Shown one piece after another: positions 34,716 to 43,250 of a stretch of 64,000 nt of DNA (its first letter is position 1; every line of letters begins with the position of its first letter). The stretch spans positions 433,936 through 497,935 of the forward strand of contig CAXXGA010000003.1 in NCBI GenBank assembly GCA_963678585.2, written 5' to 3'. This DNA is from Breoghania sp963678585 (GTDB lineage: Bacteria; Pseudomonadota; Alphaproteobacteria; Rhizobiales; Stappiaceae). A model generated the notes under the pieces. It had not been told where the DNA came from. It saw only the letters and a list, made by a program, of their open reading frames with translations, and made no database searches. Made by a program: the position numbers and the translations under genes.

Positions 34716-35531
34716 ATGCAGGTCGCATCCGAGGCTAGCCCGGCTTCAGTGCCGGAGAACGCCGATGACCCCATCCTTTACAAGTGTGAATCAGATTGCG
34801 TTCGTTTGACCCTGAATCGCCCGGAGCGTTCGAATGCTCTGGTGCCGTCGATGGTATCGCGGCTGCGGGATGCGCTCGCCAGTGCGGCGGCGCAGTCTCC
34901 GCACGTGCTGATCGTCGATGCGGTCGGCAAGGCGTTTTCCACCGGCACCGACATTGCCGGGCATCTGGAACACGCCGATGACCCGGACCGGCTGCGGGCC
35001 TATGCGGATGAACTCGTCGGATTGTTGAACGGGGCGATTCTCGATCTCATGGCCTTTCCGGCTCCGGTCGTGGCCGCGGTTCGCGGGCCGGTGACCGGCG
35101 GTTCGATGGGCCTGCTTCTGGCTAGCGATATCGTGGTGATGAGCGAGGGGGCCTTCGCGCAACCCTATTGCGCGGAAATGGGCTTTGCGCCCATCGGCGG
35201 CTGGACGGCAATCCTGCCCAAGCGAATCGGCGAAGCGCGCGCGCTGGAAATCCAGCTCATGAACCGGAAGGTGGAAGCGTGGCGGGCCCACGCGCTGGGG
35301 CTGGTAACGGCAGTTTCGGCCCGCGAGGATTTCGATGCCGAGCTTCGCCAGCAGGTGGATGAATTGCGTGCCAAGGAAACGGGCGCGCTGATGACCGCGC
35401 GGGCGCTGATCCGCTCCGAGGAACGGCGCGCGGAAATCGCTCGCGGGCTGGATGCGGAGCGCGTGAAATACGTGGAGCGGATCGCCCTGCCGGAAGTGGT
35501 GGAGCGGATGCGGGCGTTTTCGACGGGTTGA
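34716..35531 (+). CDS. Enoyl-CoA hydratase/isomerase family protein, divergent
   Basis: Crotonase-fold protein of 271 residues. It has the fold landmarks NRPERSNAL, the first oxyanion-hole strand GKAFSTGTDIAGHL and the second, VRGPVTGGSMGLLLASDIVV. Aligned by eye with canonical enoyl-CoA hydratases, both catalytic acids are missing. The Glu in GGGxE is Gly here (GGSMG), and the Glu of QPE is Tyr (QPYCAEMG). It is therefore unlikely to be a standard hydratase; an isomerase, thioesterase-like or other crotonase activity is possible. ATG 34716 (TAGGTGA upstream) is preferred over GTG 34710. It is convergent with the LysR gene. Confidence 0.85.
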   Translation: MQVASEASPASVPENADDPILYKCESDCVRLTLNRPERSNALVPSMVSRLRDALASAAAQSPHVLIVDAVGKAFSTGTDIAGHLEHADDPDRLRAYADELVGLLNGAILDLMAFPAPVVAAVRGPVTGGSMGLLLASDIVVMSEGAFAQPYCAEMGFAPIGGWTAILPKRIGEARALEIQLMNRKVEAWRAHALGLVTAVSAREDFDAELRQQVDELRAKETGALMTARALIRSEERRAEIARGLDAERVKYVERIALPEVVERMRAFSTG

Positions 35532-35572
35532 ACTTGCCGGCTCGATGTCGGCGGCGTCCGGCCGCCGGCCGC

Positions 35573-36481
35573 TCAGTAGGCCCCACGCAGTTGTTCGCGC
35601 TCGAACCAGGCCACCAGGAAATCGACAAAGGCGCGCACCTTTCCCGAAAGGTGCTTGCGGTGCGGGTAGACAACCCAGATCGCGGCATCGTCCGACTGGT
35701 AGTCGTCCAGCATGGAGACCAGCCGTCCGGCTGCGATGTCGTCGCGGACCATGAAAAGGGGCGTGCGGGCGCAGCCCAGTCCGGCAAGGGCTGCTTGCCG
35801 TGCGGCTTCCGCGCTGTTCACTTCCACCCGACCCTTGATCGTTACGGACGTTCGCTCACCTTCCGGCGTCCGATAGGCGTGGTTGGCGCGAAAGCGATAA
35901 TTGGTGTCGATGATGCTGGGCATGTCCGCGAGATCGGCGGGCTCCTGAGGTGAGCCATGCACGGCCAGCAATTGGGGAGATGCTACGGTCACCTGCCGGA
36001 AGGGGGCGAGCTTGCGGGCGATCAGGCTGGAATCGGACAGTTCCGTCAGCCGGATGGCGACATCGAAACCTTCCTCCACCAGATCGACAAACCGGTCTTC
36101 GAGCTTCAGGTCGACGGAGATGTCGGGGTTCTCGACAAGAAAGGCCATGACGGCGCGGGACAGGTCGTGATCGCCGAAGGCGCGCGAGGCGGAAATTCTG
36201 AGCAGGCCGCGCGCGGTCTGGCTGGTGTCCTGCATCGCGTTCTGCAGGTCGTCGATGCGCTGGAGAATTTCCGAGACTTCGCGGTAATAGGCCTGACCGG
36301 CCTCGGTCGTGGAGATCTGGCGGGTGGTGCGGTTGAGCAGGCGAACGCCGAGTTCGTCCTCCAGTTCGCCGACATACTTGGAAACGAGCGCCTTTGAGCG
36401 ACCCATCTCACGGGCGGCGGCCGAGAACCCTCCCGCATCGACCACCTGAATGAAGCATCGCATACGGGTCAGTTGGTCCAT
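35573..36481 (-). CDS. LysR family transcriptional regulator
   Basis: DNA-binding regulator, 302 residues. The N-terminal winged helix is MDQLTRMRCFIQVVDAGGFS, then AAREMGRSKALVSKYVGELED and NRTTRQISTTEAG. An effector-binding domain from about residue 90 follows, of the CrgA/YhaJ-like subgroup (LLRISASRAFGDH, GFDVAIRLTEL). It lies 36 bases downstream of the AEC carrier gene on the same strand, so it may be co-transcribed with and control it. The effector is unknown. Confidence 0.94.
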   Translation of the reverse strand: MDQLTRMRCFIQVVDAGGFSAAAREMGRSKALVSKYVGELEDELGVRLLNRTTRQISTTEAGQAYYREVSEILQRIDDLQNAMQDTSQTARGLLRISASRAFGDHDLSRAVMAFLVENPDISVDLKLEDRFVDLVEEGFDVAIRLTELSDSSLIARKLAPFRQVTVASPQLLAVHGSPQEPADLADMPSIIDTNYRFRANHAYRTPEGERTSVTIKGRVEVNSAEAARQAALAGLGCARTPLFMVRDDIAAGRLVSMLDDYQSDDAAIWVVYPHRKHLSGKVRAFVDFLVAWFEREQLRGAY

Positions 36482-36517
36482 TGGCCCTCCATCGCCTTCT
36501 CTCCTCCCGGCGAATCA

Positions 36518-37477
36518 TCACATCACGCCGACGAAATGCATCCAGAAGCCGATACTAACGATGGAAGTCGCCGTCGTCAGGCTGATCGTGTTGGCGGAAA
36601 GGGCGTGGCCGGTGCCGAAGCTTGCCGCGAAAAGATAGCCGTTCACGCCGGTCGGGCAGGCGGCCGTCAGGGTCGCGACCTGAACCCACAGGGGCGGCAG
36701 GTGGAACACATAGGTGGTGGAGGTCCACACCAGCGCCGGCATGACGATGACCTTGAGGATGCTGACCAGAATGGCGGGGGCGACGTTGCCGCGAATGCCG
36801 TAGCGGCGCAGGCTCATGCCGAGGGAGAACAGGGCGACGGGAATGGTCGCTCCCGCGAGTTGCTTGATGACATTGGCGGGCAACTCGGGGATGGGCTGAC
36901 CGGTCAGGCGCCACGCCACGGCACAGATGATCCCGATCACGATGGGGTTGGTCAGAAGATTGCGCGCAATGATGACGAGCGTTTTGCCGAGGGGCGCGGC
37001 GGCCTTCGTGCCGTCTGCGACGGCGGCGCGCTCCATCAGCAGCGTGCTGGCGATGGTCATGGACGGCAGGTGGACGGACATGATCACGAAGAGCGGTACC
37101 AGGCCAACCTCTGAAAAGCTGGTGGAGATGATCGGAATGCCCACAAGTGCGGTGTTGGAAAAGGCGGAAACGATCCCTGCAATGACGCAATAGCGCGCTT
37201 CGCGGCGCAGCAGCTTGCGGCTCAGGATGGTCGCAGCCGCCCATACGATGCCGGCGGCCGAGAAATAGGCCCCCCAAAGCGCCCAGGGAGAGGCCCCGTC
37301 GAAGGAGGCGGTGGAAAGCGTGCGGAACAGAAGTACCGGAATGAGGATCGTGTTCACGAACTTGCTGAGCGCGTCTCCGACGGAAGCGTCCAGGACGCCG
37401 CTGAGTGCGGCCGCATAGCCGATCGCGATCAGCAGGAAGATCGGCAATACGATGGTGAGGATATCGAACGAGAACAT
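36518..37477 (-). CDS. AEC (auxin efflux carrier) family transporter
   Basis: Inner-membrane permease of 319 residues with about ten hydrophobic segments in two inverted halves. It begins MFSFDILTIVLPIFLLIAIG and has the crossover-type IPVLLFRTLS and VALFSLGMSL segments. Bacterial members carry malonate, malate and other organic acids; the substrate cannot be told here. The start at 37477 fits the family; a longer frame to 37555 has a non-hydrophobic, unsupported leader. Confidence 0.9.
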   Translation of the reverse strand: MFSFDILTIVLPIFLLIAIGYAAALSGVLDASVGDALSKFVNTILIPVLLFRTLSTASFDGASPWALWGAYFSAAGIVWAAATILSRKLLRREARYCVIAGIVSAFSNTALVGIPIISTSFSEVGLVPLFVIMSVHLPSMTIASTLLMERAAVADGTKAAAPLGKTLVIIARNLLTNPIVIGIICAVAWRLTGQPIPELPANVIKQLAGATIPVALFSLGMSLRRYGIRGNVAPAILVSILKVIVMPALVWTSTTYVFHLPPLWVQVATLTAACPTGVNGYLFAASFGTGHALSANTISLTTATSIVSIGFWMHFVGVM

Positions 37478-37741
37478 CTTGGGCCGGGTCAATGAGGCCC
37501 TTGGGAGGAGGGCCTGTCGTGTGGGGGAGGGCCTGCTGCACGGATAGCGATGCACAGCCCGGTCTCCGCGATCTGGAGGCGATCCCGGCGGTTGGGCAAA
37601 ATGGCCATTTTGTCAGACAAAGGGATTAGGTCAGAATGCGGTAGCCGTCAAATACGGCATACCACGGTGTGTGGCCTCGCAACGCAGGCCGTGCGCTGAT
37701 ACGATTCGCTCAAATCGCAAATCAGAAAAGGCCGGGCAACC

Positions 37742-38989
37742 GTGCAAGAGGGCGAGACCGGATCACACGACGCGGCGTCGGCGCCGGAAGACGAGACCAA
37801 GACCGCCCTGGCCCTGGCCGTCATCCTGCATGATATCCGCACGCCGCTGGGGGCTGTTTCGGCGACCGCCGATCTGCTGGCCGCAACCGAACTGGATCAG
37901 CATCAGCGCGCCTATGTGGATACGCTGCAACAGGCGGCTGCTGCGCTCAACGACCTGACGACGGAATTGCTCGATCAGGCGGGCGAGGTTCCGCCGGAGC
38001 CGACGGGGCTTCTGGTCTGGAACCCCGCGGAGGCTCTCACCGGCCTTGCCGACCTGTTCCGCCCGCTTGCCGACGAGCGCAAGGTGAAACTGGAGCTGAC
38101 CCTTGCCGACGGGCTCGACGGGGCGGCGACGGGGGATCCGCACGCCGTGCGTCGCATTCTCACCAACCTCATCGACAATGCGATCAAGTTCACCGGAAAG
38201 CCGCACGGCGAACCGGATGCCGGGTCCGCGAAGACTGGATCCGGGCGGACCGATCGTCGCAGCCCGCGGGTCAGGGTCGACGCCCGATACGTGGGCGAAG
38301 ACGAGCGTCATCTTCTGGTGACGGTCTGCGATGACGGGCCGGGCATCGATCCGCAGGAACTTCCCACCCTTTTCCTGCCTTATCGGCAAGGCGCATCGGG
38401 CCAGCGCCTGCGCAGCGGGTCGGGTCTGGGGCTGTGGATCTCGCGGACACTGGCGCAGCGCCTTGGCGGGCGGCTCGACGTGGAGAGCGAATACGGACAT
38501 GGCACGACCTTCACGCTGGAAGTGCCCTGCATGCCCGTCGGGGATCTGGTCCGGGACGCGGAGGAAGTGGCCGCCGATGTCACGGCGCCGGATCTGGTCA
38601 GGCTGCGGGTTCTGGTGGTCGACGACAATTCGGTCAACCGGCTGCTGATCACGACCTTCCTCGATTCCTTCGGCATGTCCTTCAAGGCCGTCGACAGCGG
38701 TGCCGCGGCGCTGGACGCTGCGGACGAAGAGGCGTTCGATGTCGTGATCATGGATCTTCAGATGCCGGGCATGGACGGCATCGAGGCGGCCTTGCGCCTG
38801 CGCGAAAGACCAGAGGGCGGGGATATCCCGATCGTGGCTTTGACTGCGGGTATGCGCCCGTCCGATACGGCGCGCAGTCGCAAGGCCGGATTCTGCTGCG
38901 TCCTCGGCAAGCCCTTCGCGCCTGCGGACCTGTTCAAGGCGCTGACGGCCGCGGCAGCCTCACGGGCCGGGGAACCGCAGACGGGCTGA
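37742..38989 (+). CDS. Soluble hybrid histidine kinase-response regulator
   Basis: Cytoplasmic signalling protein, 415 residues, with no membrane segment or sensor domain. HisKA with ILHDIRTPLG near residue 30 is followed by HATPase (NLIDNAIKFTG, CDDGPGI, GSGLGLWI). A C-terminal receiver follows (VLVVDDNSVNRLL, phospho-acceptor in IMDLQMPGMDG, lysine in LGKPF). It probably gets its input from a partner protein. The kinase domain has a Gly/Asp-rich insertion (GEPDAGSAKTGSG). The start is GTG 37742. No adjacent regulator gene is seen; the divergent neighbour is the AEC carrier. Confidence 0.9.
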   Translation: MQEGETGSHDAASAPEDETKTALALAVILHDIRTPLGAVSATADLLAATELDQHQRAYVDTLQQAAAALNDLTTELLDQAGEVPPEPTGLLVWNPAEALTGLADLFRPLADERKVKLELTLADGLDGAATGDPHAVRRILTNLIDNAIKFTGKPHGEPDAGSAKTGSGRTDRRSPRVRVDARYVGEDERHLLVTVCDDGPGIDPQELPTLFLPYRQGASGQRLRSGSGLGLWISRTLAQRLGGRLDVESEYGHGTTFTLEVPCMPVGDLVRDAEEVAADVTAPDLVRLRVLVVDDNSVNRLLITTFLDSFGMSFKAVDSGAAALDAADEEAFDVVIMDLQMPGMDGIEAALRLRERPEGGDIPIVALTAGMRPSDTARSRKAGFCCVLGKPFAPADLFKALTAAAASRAGEPQTG

Positions 38990-38996
38990 CACGCTC

Positions 38997-39641
38997 CTAA
39001 CGTGCAAGCGTGGCGGCAATCCGCAGCGCAAAGCCGCCCATGATCCCGGCAAAGGTCCAGTCCATCGCCCGCATGGCGCGCGGCGAGCGTTTGAGAGCGG
39101 CTGAGAACTTCTCCGCAAGCGCGATCATCGTGACCGTGAAGGGCAGCGACAGCGCCACGAAATAGAGCCCCAGAAAGACAAGCTGGCTTCGGGCGTTTGC
39201 GTCGTGGGCATCCACGAACTGCGGCAGGAAGGTCACGAAGAACAGCACGATTTTCGGGTTGAGCAGGTTGATGCCGAGACCGGTCGCCCATGTTCTCGTC
39301 AGCCCGGCACTGACCTTGCGGTCCGCAGTTTCAAGCGTGAGGGCGGAGCCGTGGCGCAGTGTCTGCACGGCCAGCCAGACCAGATAGATCGCGCCTGCGA
39401 TGGTGACGAAGCGAAACGCCGTCGTTGAGGCCGCCAGAAGGGCCGAAAGACCGTAGGCGGCGAGAAGCGTGTGAATGACCAGCCCCGTGGACGCACCTGC
39501 CAGAGCGGCAAAGCCTGCGCGCCGACCCTGAATGAGCGCGCGGCTCAGGAACAGCGTCATGTCCGGCCCCGGCGTCAGCGTCAGGGTGATTGCGGCTGCC
39601 GAGAAGGCAAGCAGAACGGTGGTGTCGGGTAGAAAATCCAT
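38997..39641 (-). CDS. LysE/RhtB family exporter
   Basis: Inner-membrane amino-acid or homoserine-lactone exporter, 214 residues, with about six membrane segments. Family motifs: TLTPGPDMTLFLSRALIQGRRAG near the N-terminus, GINLLNPKIVLFFVTFLPQF in the middle. ATG 39641 gives the expected MDFLPDTTVLL start. Substrate not predictable from sequence. It converges with the hybrid-kinase gene, with only seven bases between the stops. Confidence 0.93.
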   Translation of the reverse strand: MDFLPDTTVLLAFSAAAITLTLTPGPDMTLFLSRALIQGRRAGFAALAGASTGLVIHTLLAAYGLSALLAASTTAFRFVTIAGAIYLVWLAVQTLRHGSALTLETADRKVSAGLTRTWATGLGINLLNPKIVLFFVTFLPQFVDAHDANARSQLVFLGLYFVALSLPFTVTMIALAEKFSAALKRSPRAMRAMDWTFAGIMGGFALRIAATLAR

Positions 39642-39812
39642 GGGCCTGCCTGTTCTTGTTTCACGGCACTCCAGCCATGCGCAGAGCCAGAAAAATACGC
39701 TGCGCTGAGAAGCGGCGCAACGGGGCCGATGGGCGAATGTCACGGACGGCCGGTCAATGGAGACGGGCAGCAGACGGGCGCGGAAAGTCTTTGAGGACAA
39801 GGGGCCCCGGGA

Positions 39813-39845
39813 AAACAAAAAGGCCCGGGCTCTTGAGCCCGGGCC
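39813..39845 (-). terminator. Intrinsic terminator after amtB
   Basis: On the minus strand GGCCCGGGCTC pairs with GAGCCCGGGCC, then TTTTTGTTTTCC. It lies 42 bases after the amtB stop and closes the glnK-amtB operon. Confidence 0.92.
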
Positions 39846-39886
39846 AGGTGATCGAACGAACTGGTTCGATTCGCTTGGAGAGGAGG

Positions 39887-41257
39887 TTACATCCGCTGGG
39901 AGCCGCTACCGAACTCGGGGTAGGCTTCCACGCCGATTTCAACCTTGTCGAGGCCGAGGACTTCTTCTTCCGCGCTGACGCGGATGCCAACGGTGGCCTT
40001 GAGAACCATCCAGATGACCGCGGAGACGACCAGGGTGAAGGCGCCGATCGCGGCGATGCCGAGGAGCTGGACGCTGTAGGCAACGTCGCTGTTGGACCAC
40101 GGCACGATGAAGGTGCCCCAGATGCCGCACAGCAGGTGGACCGGGATCGCACCGACGACGTCGTCGATCTTGAGCTTGTCGAGCGCCGGGACGGCGAAGA
40201 CGACGATCGCGGCACCAACGCCACCGATGATGACGGACTGGAGAACGGTCGGAGCAAGCGGCTCGGCGGTGATGGAGACCAGACCGGCAAGCGCGCCGTT
40301 CAGGGCCATCGTGACGTCGACCTTCTTGTAAAGGATCTGCGTCAGGGCCATCGCGACGACCACGCCGGCGGCAGCGGCCATGTTGGTGTTGGCGAAGATG
40401 CGGGAGACGTCGGAGACGTCACCGATCGTGCCCATGGCAAGCTGCGAGGCGCCGTTGAAGCCGAACCAGCCGAGCCACAGGATGAACGTGCCGAGCGTGG
40501 CGAGCGGCATGGAGGAGCCGGGCATCGCGTTGACTTCGCCGCCCGGGCCGTACTTGCCCTTGCGGGCGCCGAGGATCAGCGCACCGGCCAGAGCCGCCCA
40601 GCCGCCGACCGAGTGCACCAGCGTGGAACCGGCGAAATCGGAGAAGCCGCGGGCGTCGAGCCAGCCTGCGCCCCATTCCCAGGAGCCGGTGATCGGGTAG
40701 ATGATGCCGGTCAGGATGACGGTGAAGATCATGAACGGCCACAGCTTGATGCGCTCGGCCAGCGTGCCGGAGACGATCGAGGCGGTCGTGGCGCAGAACA
40801 CCATCTGGAAGAACCAGTCGGAGGCCGTCGAGTAGCCGGTATCCAGGGCGTCGCCGCCGACGGGATCGAAGGAGTAGGGGCCAAAGGAACCCATGAAGCC
40901 ACCGTCGACGCCGGTGTACATCAGGTTGTAGCCGGTGATCCAGAACATCAGGCCGGCGACCGAGTAGAGGGAGATGTTCTTCAGGCACTGCATGGAGACG
41001 TTCTTGGAACGCACCAGACCGGCCTCGAGCATGGCGAAGCCCGCAGCCATCCACATCACCAGGAAGCCGCCGATGAGGAACAGCAGGGTGTTGAGGATGT
41101 AGGCGACTTCAGGCGTCACTGCGGGCGCGGCTGCGGCCTCGGCGGTGGCGTCCTGCGCGAACGCAGCGGAGACGCCGACAAGGCCGGCGATGGCTACGGC
41201 CGAAGCGCCGCCGGCAAGCGCCGACGCGTAGCGACCGAATGAAATGGAGGTCTTCAT
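39887..41257 (-). CDS. amtB: Ammonium transporter AmtB
   Basis: Trimeric inner-membrane ammonium channel, 456 residues. The N-terminus is signal-peptide-like (SAVAIAGLVGVSAAFAQ), and 11 membrane segments start at about residue 50. The conserved pore histidines are visible in GSTLVHSVGG and AIPVHLLCG, and the signature segments FGFNGAS and VVFCATTASIVSG-type strings are in place (here MVFCATTASIVSG). glnK lies 18 bases upstream, the standard nitrogen-regulated pair in which GlnK plugs the channel when ammonium is plentiful. Confidence 0.97.
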   Translation of the reverse strand: MKTSISFGRYASALAGGASAVAIAGLVGVSAAFAQDATAEAAAAPAVTPEVAYILNTLLFLIGGFLVMWMAAGFAMLEAGLVRSKNVSMQCLKNISLYSVAGLMFWITGYNLMYTGVDGGFMGSFGPYSFDPVGGDALDTGYSTASDWFFQMVFCATTASIVSGTLAERIKLWPFMIFTVILTGIIYPITGSWEWGAGWLDARGFSDFAGSTLVHSVGGWAALAGALILGARKGKYGPGGEVNAMPGSSMPLATLGTFILWLGWFGFNGASQLAMGTIGDVSDVSRIFANTNMAAAAGVVVAMALTQILYKKVDVTMALNGALAGLVSITAEPLAPTVLQSVIIGGVGAAIVVFAVPALDKLKIDDVVGAIPVHLLCGIWGTFIVPWSNSDVAYSVQLLGIAAIGAFTLVVSAVIWMVLKATVGIRVSAEEEVLGLDKVEIGVEAYPEFGSGSQRM

Positions 41258-41275
41258 GACTGTTTCCTCGTTGAA

Positions 41276-41614
41276 TTACAGTGCTTCGGCGTCGGTTTCG
41301 CCGGTGCGGATCCGGACGGCCTGGTCGATCGTGTAAACGAAGATCTTGCCGTCGCCGATCTGGCCGGTCTTGGCGGCGCCGGAAATGGCTTCCAGCACCT
41401 GGTCGACCATGCTGCTTGCAACCGCGACTTCGATCTTGAGCTTCGGAAGGAAGCTGACCGCGTATTCCGTACCGCGATAGATTTCGGTGTGGCCCTTCTG
41501 TCGGCCGTAGCCTTTCACTTCGGTGACAGTGAGTCCCTGCACGCCGATCGCTGTGAGGGCGTCGCGCACCTCGTCCAGCTTGAACGGCTTGATAATGGCC
41601 ATGACGATTTTCAT
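41276..41614 (-). CDS. glnK: Nitrogen regulatory protein PII (GlnK)
   Basis: Trimeric PII signal protein, 112 residues. It has the T-loop with uridylylation site Tyr51 (YRGTEYAVSFLPK) and the C-terminal GDGKIFVYTIDQAVRIRTGE. Its position directly before amtB marks it as GlnK rather than GlnB. A near-consensus sigma-54 promoter lies about 150 bases upstream, so it is expected to be induced by nitrogen limitation through NtrC. Confidence 0.97.
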   Translation of the reverse strand: MKIVMAIIKPFKLDEVRDALTAIGVQGLTVTEVKGYGRQKGHTEIYRGTEYAVSFLPKLKIEVAVASSMVDQVLEAISGAAKTGQIGDGKIFVYTIDQAVRIRTGETDAEAL

Positions 41615-41762
41615 GATTGGTTCCCGTTACTCTCCTGCTGCCGCCCGCAGCCGCTGCGGCCTGTTCCGGATGTTGTTCCCTTGATCGTCTTCATCCGGGA
41701 CCAGTGCCCCCTGACACCGCCCCCCCGGGTCCCAGCCTCGTGGCTGTTACCGCCCCTTCTCT

Positions 41763-41779
41763 AACAAGGTCCGTGCCAA
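41763..41779 (-). promoter_or_regulatory. Sigma-54 promoter of glnK-amtB
   Basis: The minus strand reads TTGGCACGGACCTTGTT. It matches the -24/-12 consensus TGGCACG-N4-TTGC except for T in place of the final C. The distance to the glnK start is about 150 bases. The location upstream of a nitrogen operon makes chance unlikely. No clear NtrC site was found between it and 42000. Confidence 0.7.
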
Positions 41780-42082
41780 GTCGGATTCCCGTACGGAAAT
41801 TAGCCTAGGAAGGCCCGAAAAATAGGCCCTAAGCCTCTGTAAACCAAAAGAAATGTCCAGAGTCGGAGGGTGGGGCAGGTAGGGCTTGGCCAAAAAAGTG
41901 GCAAAGGGCATGGTTCGCATAGAAAATATGCAAAGTAGGCTTTTCGGTGTGATTAATTGTTGTGCATTTGCCGATTTTACATCGTAATTATCACCGATAG
42001 GCGGACCTACCTGAATCCCGGACGCGCAGGGACCTTGGGCAACTGCAGCGCAAAAGACGGAGCAGCGGGCTCGGACAGAGCA
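41780..42082. other. glnK upstream spacer
   Basis: AT-rich towards 41930-42000; no gene is seen. Upstream activator sites for the sigma-54 promoter are expected here. Confidence 0.4.
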
Positions 42083-42114
42083 AAAGAAAAGCGCCCGGAC
42101 AAAAGACCGGGCGC
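42083..42114 (-). terminator. Intrinsic terminator after galU
   Basis: On the minus strand GCGCCCGG-TCTTTTGT-CCGGGCGC is followed by TTTTCTTTTG; it lies 81 bases after the galU stop. Confidence 0.88.
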
Positions 42115-42195
42115 TTCGATATCAAGGCAACTCTTGTGGGCGAACCGGCAGCGACAGGGCGTCGGTGTCTGTCCGCAGACGGTTCTTCGTGCAGG

Positions 42196-43071
42196 TCAGG
42201 ACAACAGGTCCTTCAAGGTTGCGCGGAACTCGTCGCCAAGGTCGGGGCGGCCAAGCGCATAGGCGACATTGGCTGCGAGGAAGCCGATCTTGGAGCCGCA
42301 GTCATAGGTCTTTCCCTCAAAGGCCAGACCGCTCATGCCCTGCGTTTCCATCAGCTTCAGGAGCGCATCGGTAAGCTGGATTTCGCCACCTGCCCCGGTT
42401 TCCTGATTCTCGAGGAAGCCGAAGACCTCCGGCTGAAGAATGTAGCGCCCGGTAATGATGAGGTTGGAGGGCGCCGTGCCCGGCTTCGGTTTTTCAACCA
42501 TGCCGCGGACCTCGTAGAGGCCGTTCTTGCCTTCACCCTCGATGTCGATCACGCCGTAGTGGTGGGTCTGGTCTTCGGGAACCTCCTCCACCGCGATGAT
42601 GTTGCGACCGGTCTTTTCATAAGCGTCGATCATCTGGCCCAGGCAACCTCGCCCGGCCTTCACAAGCACGTCCGGCAACAACACTGCGAAGGGCTCATTC
42701 CCGATCATCTCGCGCGCGCACCATACCGCATGACCGAGGCCCAGCGGTTCCTGCTGGCGTGTGAAGCTGGCGGTGCCCGGCGCAGGGCGGATTTCTTCCA
42801 GAAGGTCCAGCGCTTCCTGCTTGCCGCGGTCGCGAAGCGTCTGTTCAAGCTCGAAGGCCATGTCGAAATGGTCAGCGATGACGTGCTTGTTGCGGCCCGT
42901 GACGAAAATGAAATGCTCGATGCCGGCTTCGCGCGCTTCGTCCACCACGTATTGAATGATCGGGCGGTCGACCACGGTCAGCATTTCCTTGGGTACGGCC
43001 TTGGTGGCGGGCAGGAAACGCGTGCCGAGACCGGCGACAGGAAAAACGGCTTTGCGAATGGGTGCGGGCAT
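42196..43071 (-). CDS. galU: UTP-glucose-1-phosphate uridylyltransferase
   Basis: Makes UDP-glucose for polysaccharide and lipopolysaccharide synthesis. It has 291 residues, with the nucleotidyl-transfer signature AGLGTRFLPATKAVPKEML at the N-terminus, and FVTGRNKHVIADHFD, GLGHAVWCA and AFEGKTYDCGSKIGF later. It is divergent from galE, with 179 bases between the starts, and GalE uses its product. Confidence 0.97.
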   Translation of the reverse strand: MPAPIRKAVFPVAGLGTRFLPATKAVPKEMLTVVDRPIIQYVVDEAREAGIEHFIFVTGRNKHVIADHFDMAFELEQTLRDRGKQEALDLLEEIRPAPGTASFTRQQEPLGLGHAVWCAREMIGNEPFAVLLPDVLVKAGRGCLGQMIDAYEKTGRNIIAVEEVPEDQTHHYGVIDIEGEGKNGLYEVRGMVEKPKPGTAPSNLIITGRYILQPEVFGFLENQETGAGGEIQLTDALLKLMETQGMSGLAFEGKTYDCGSKIGFLAANVAYALGRPDLGDEFRATLKDLLS

Positions 43072-43250
43072 TTGAATGTCCTGACTAATTCGGTGTTACC
43101 ACCGGTTCAGCGCAAGCTAATCAGGCGGCTCAAGAATAACAAGCGGCACGCCATACCGTTCCGCTCGCGGGGCAGGCAAATGCCGATCTGGTTGCAAAAC
43201 CGTGCTAATGAGAAATACGGGCCGAGTTTGGGCACGATCGAGGGAATGAA

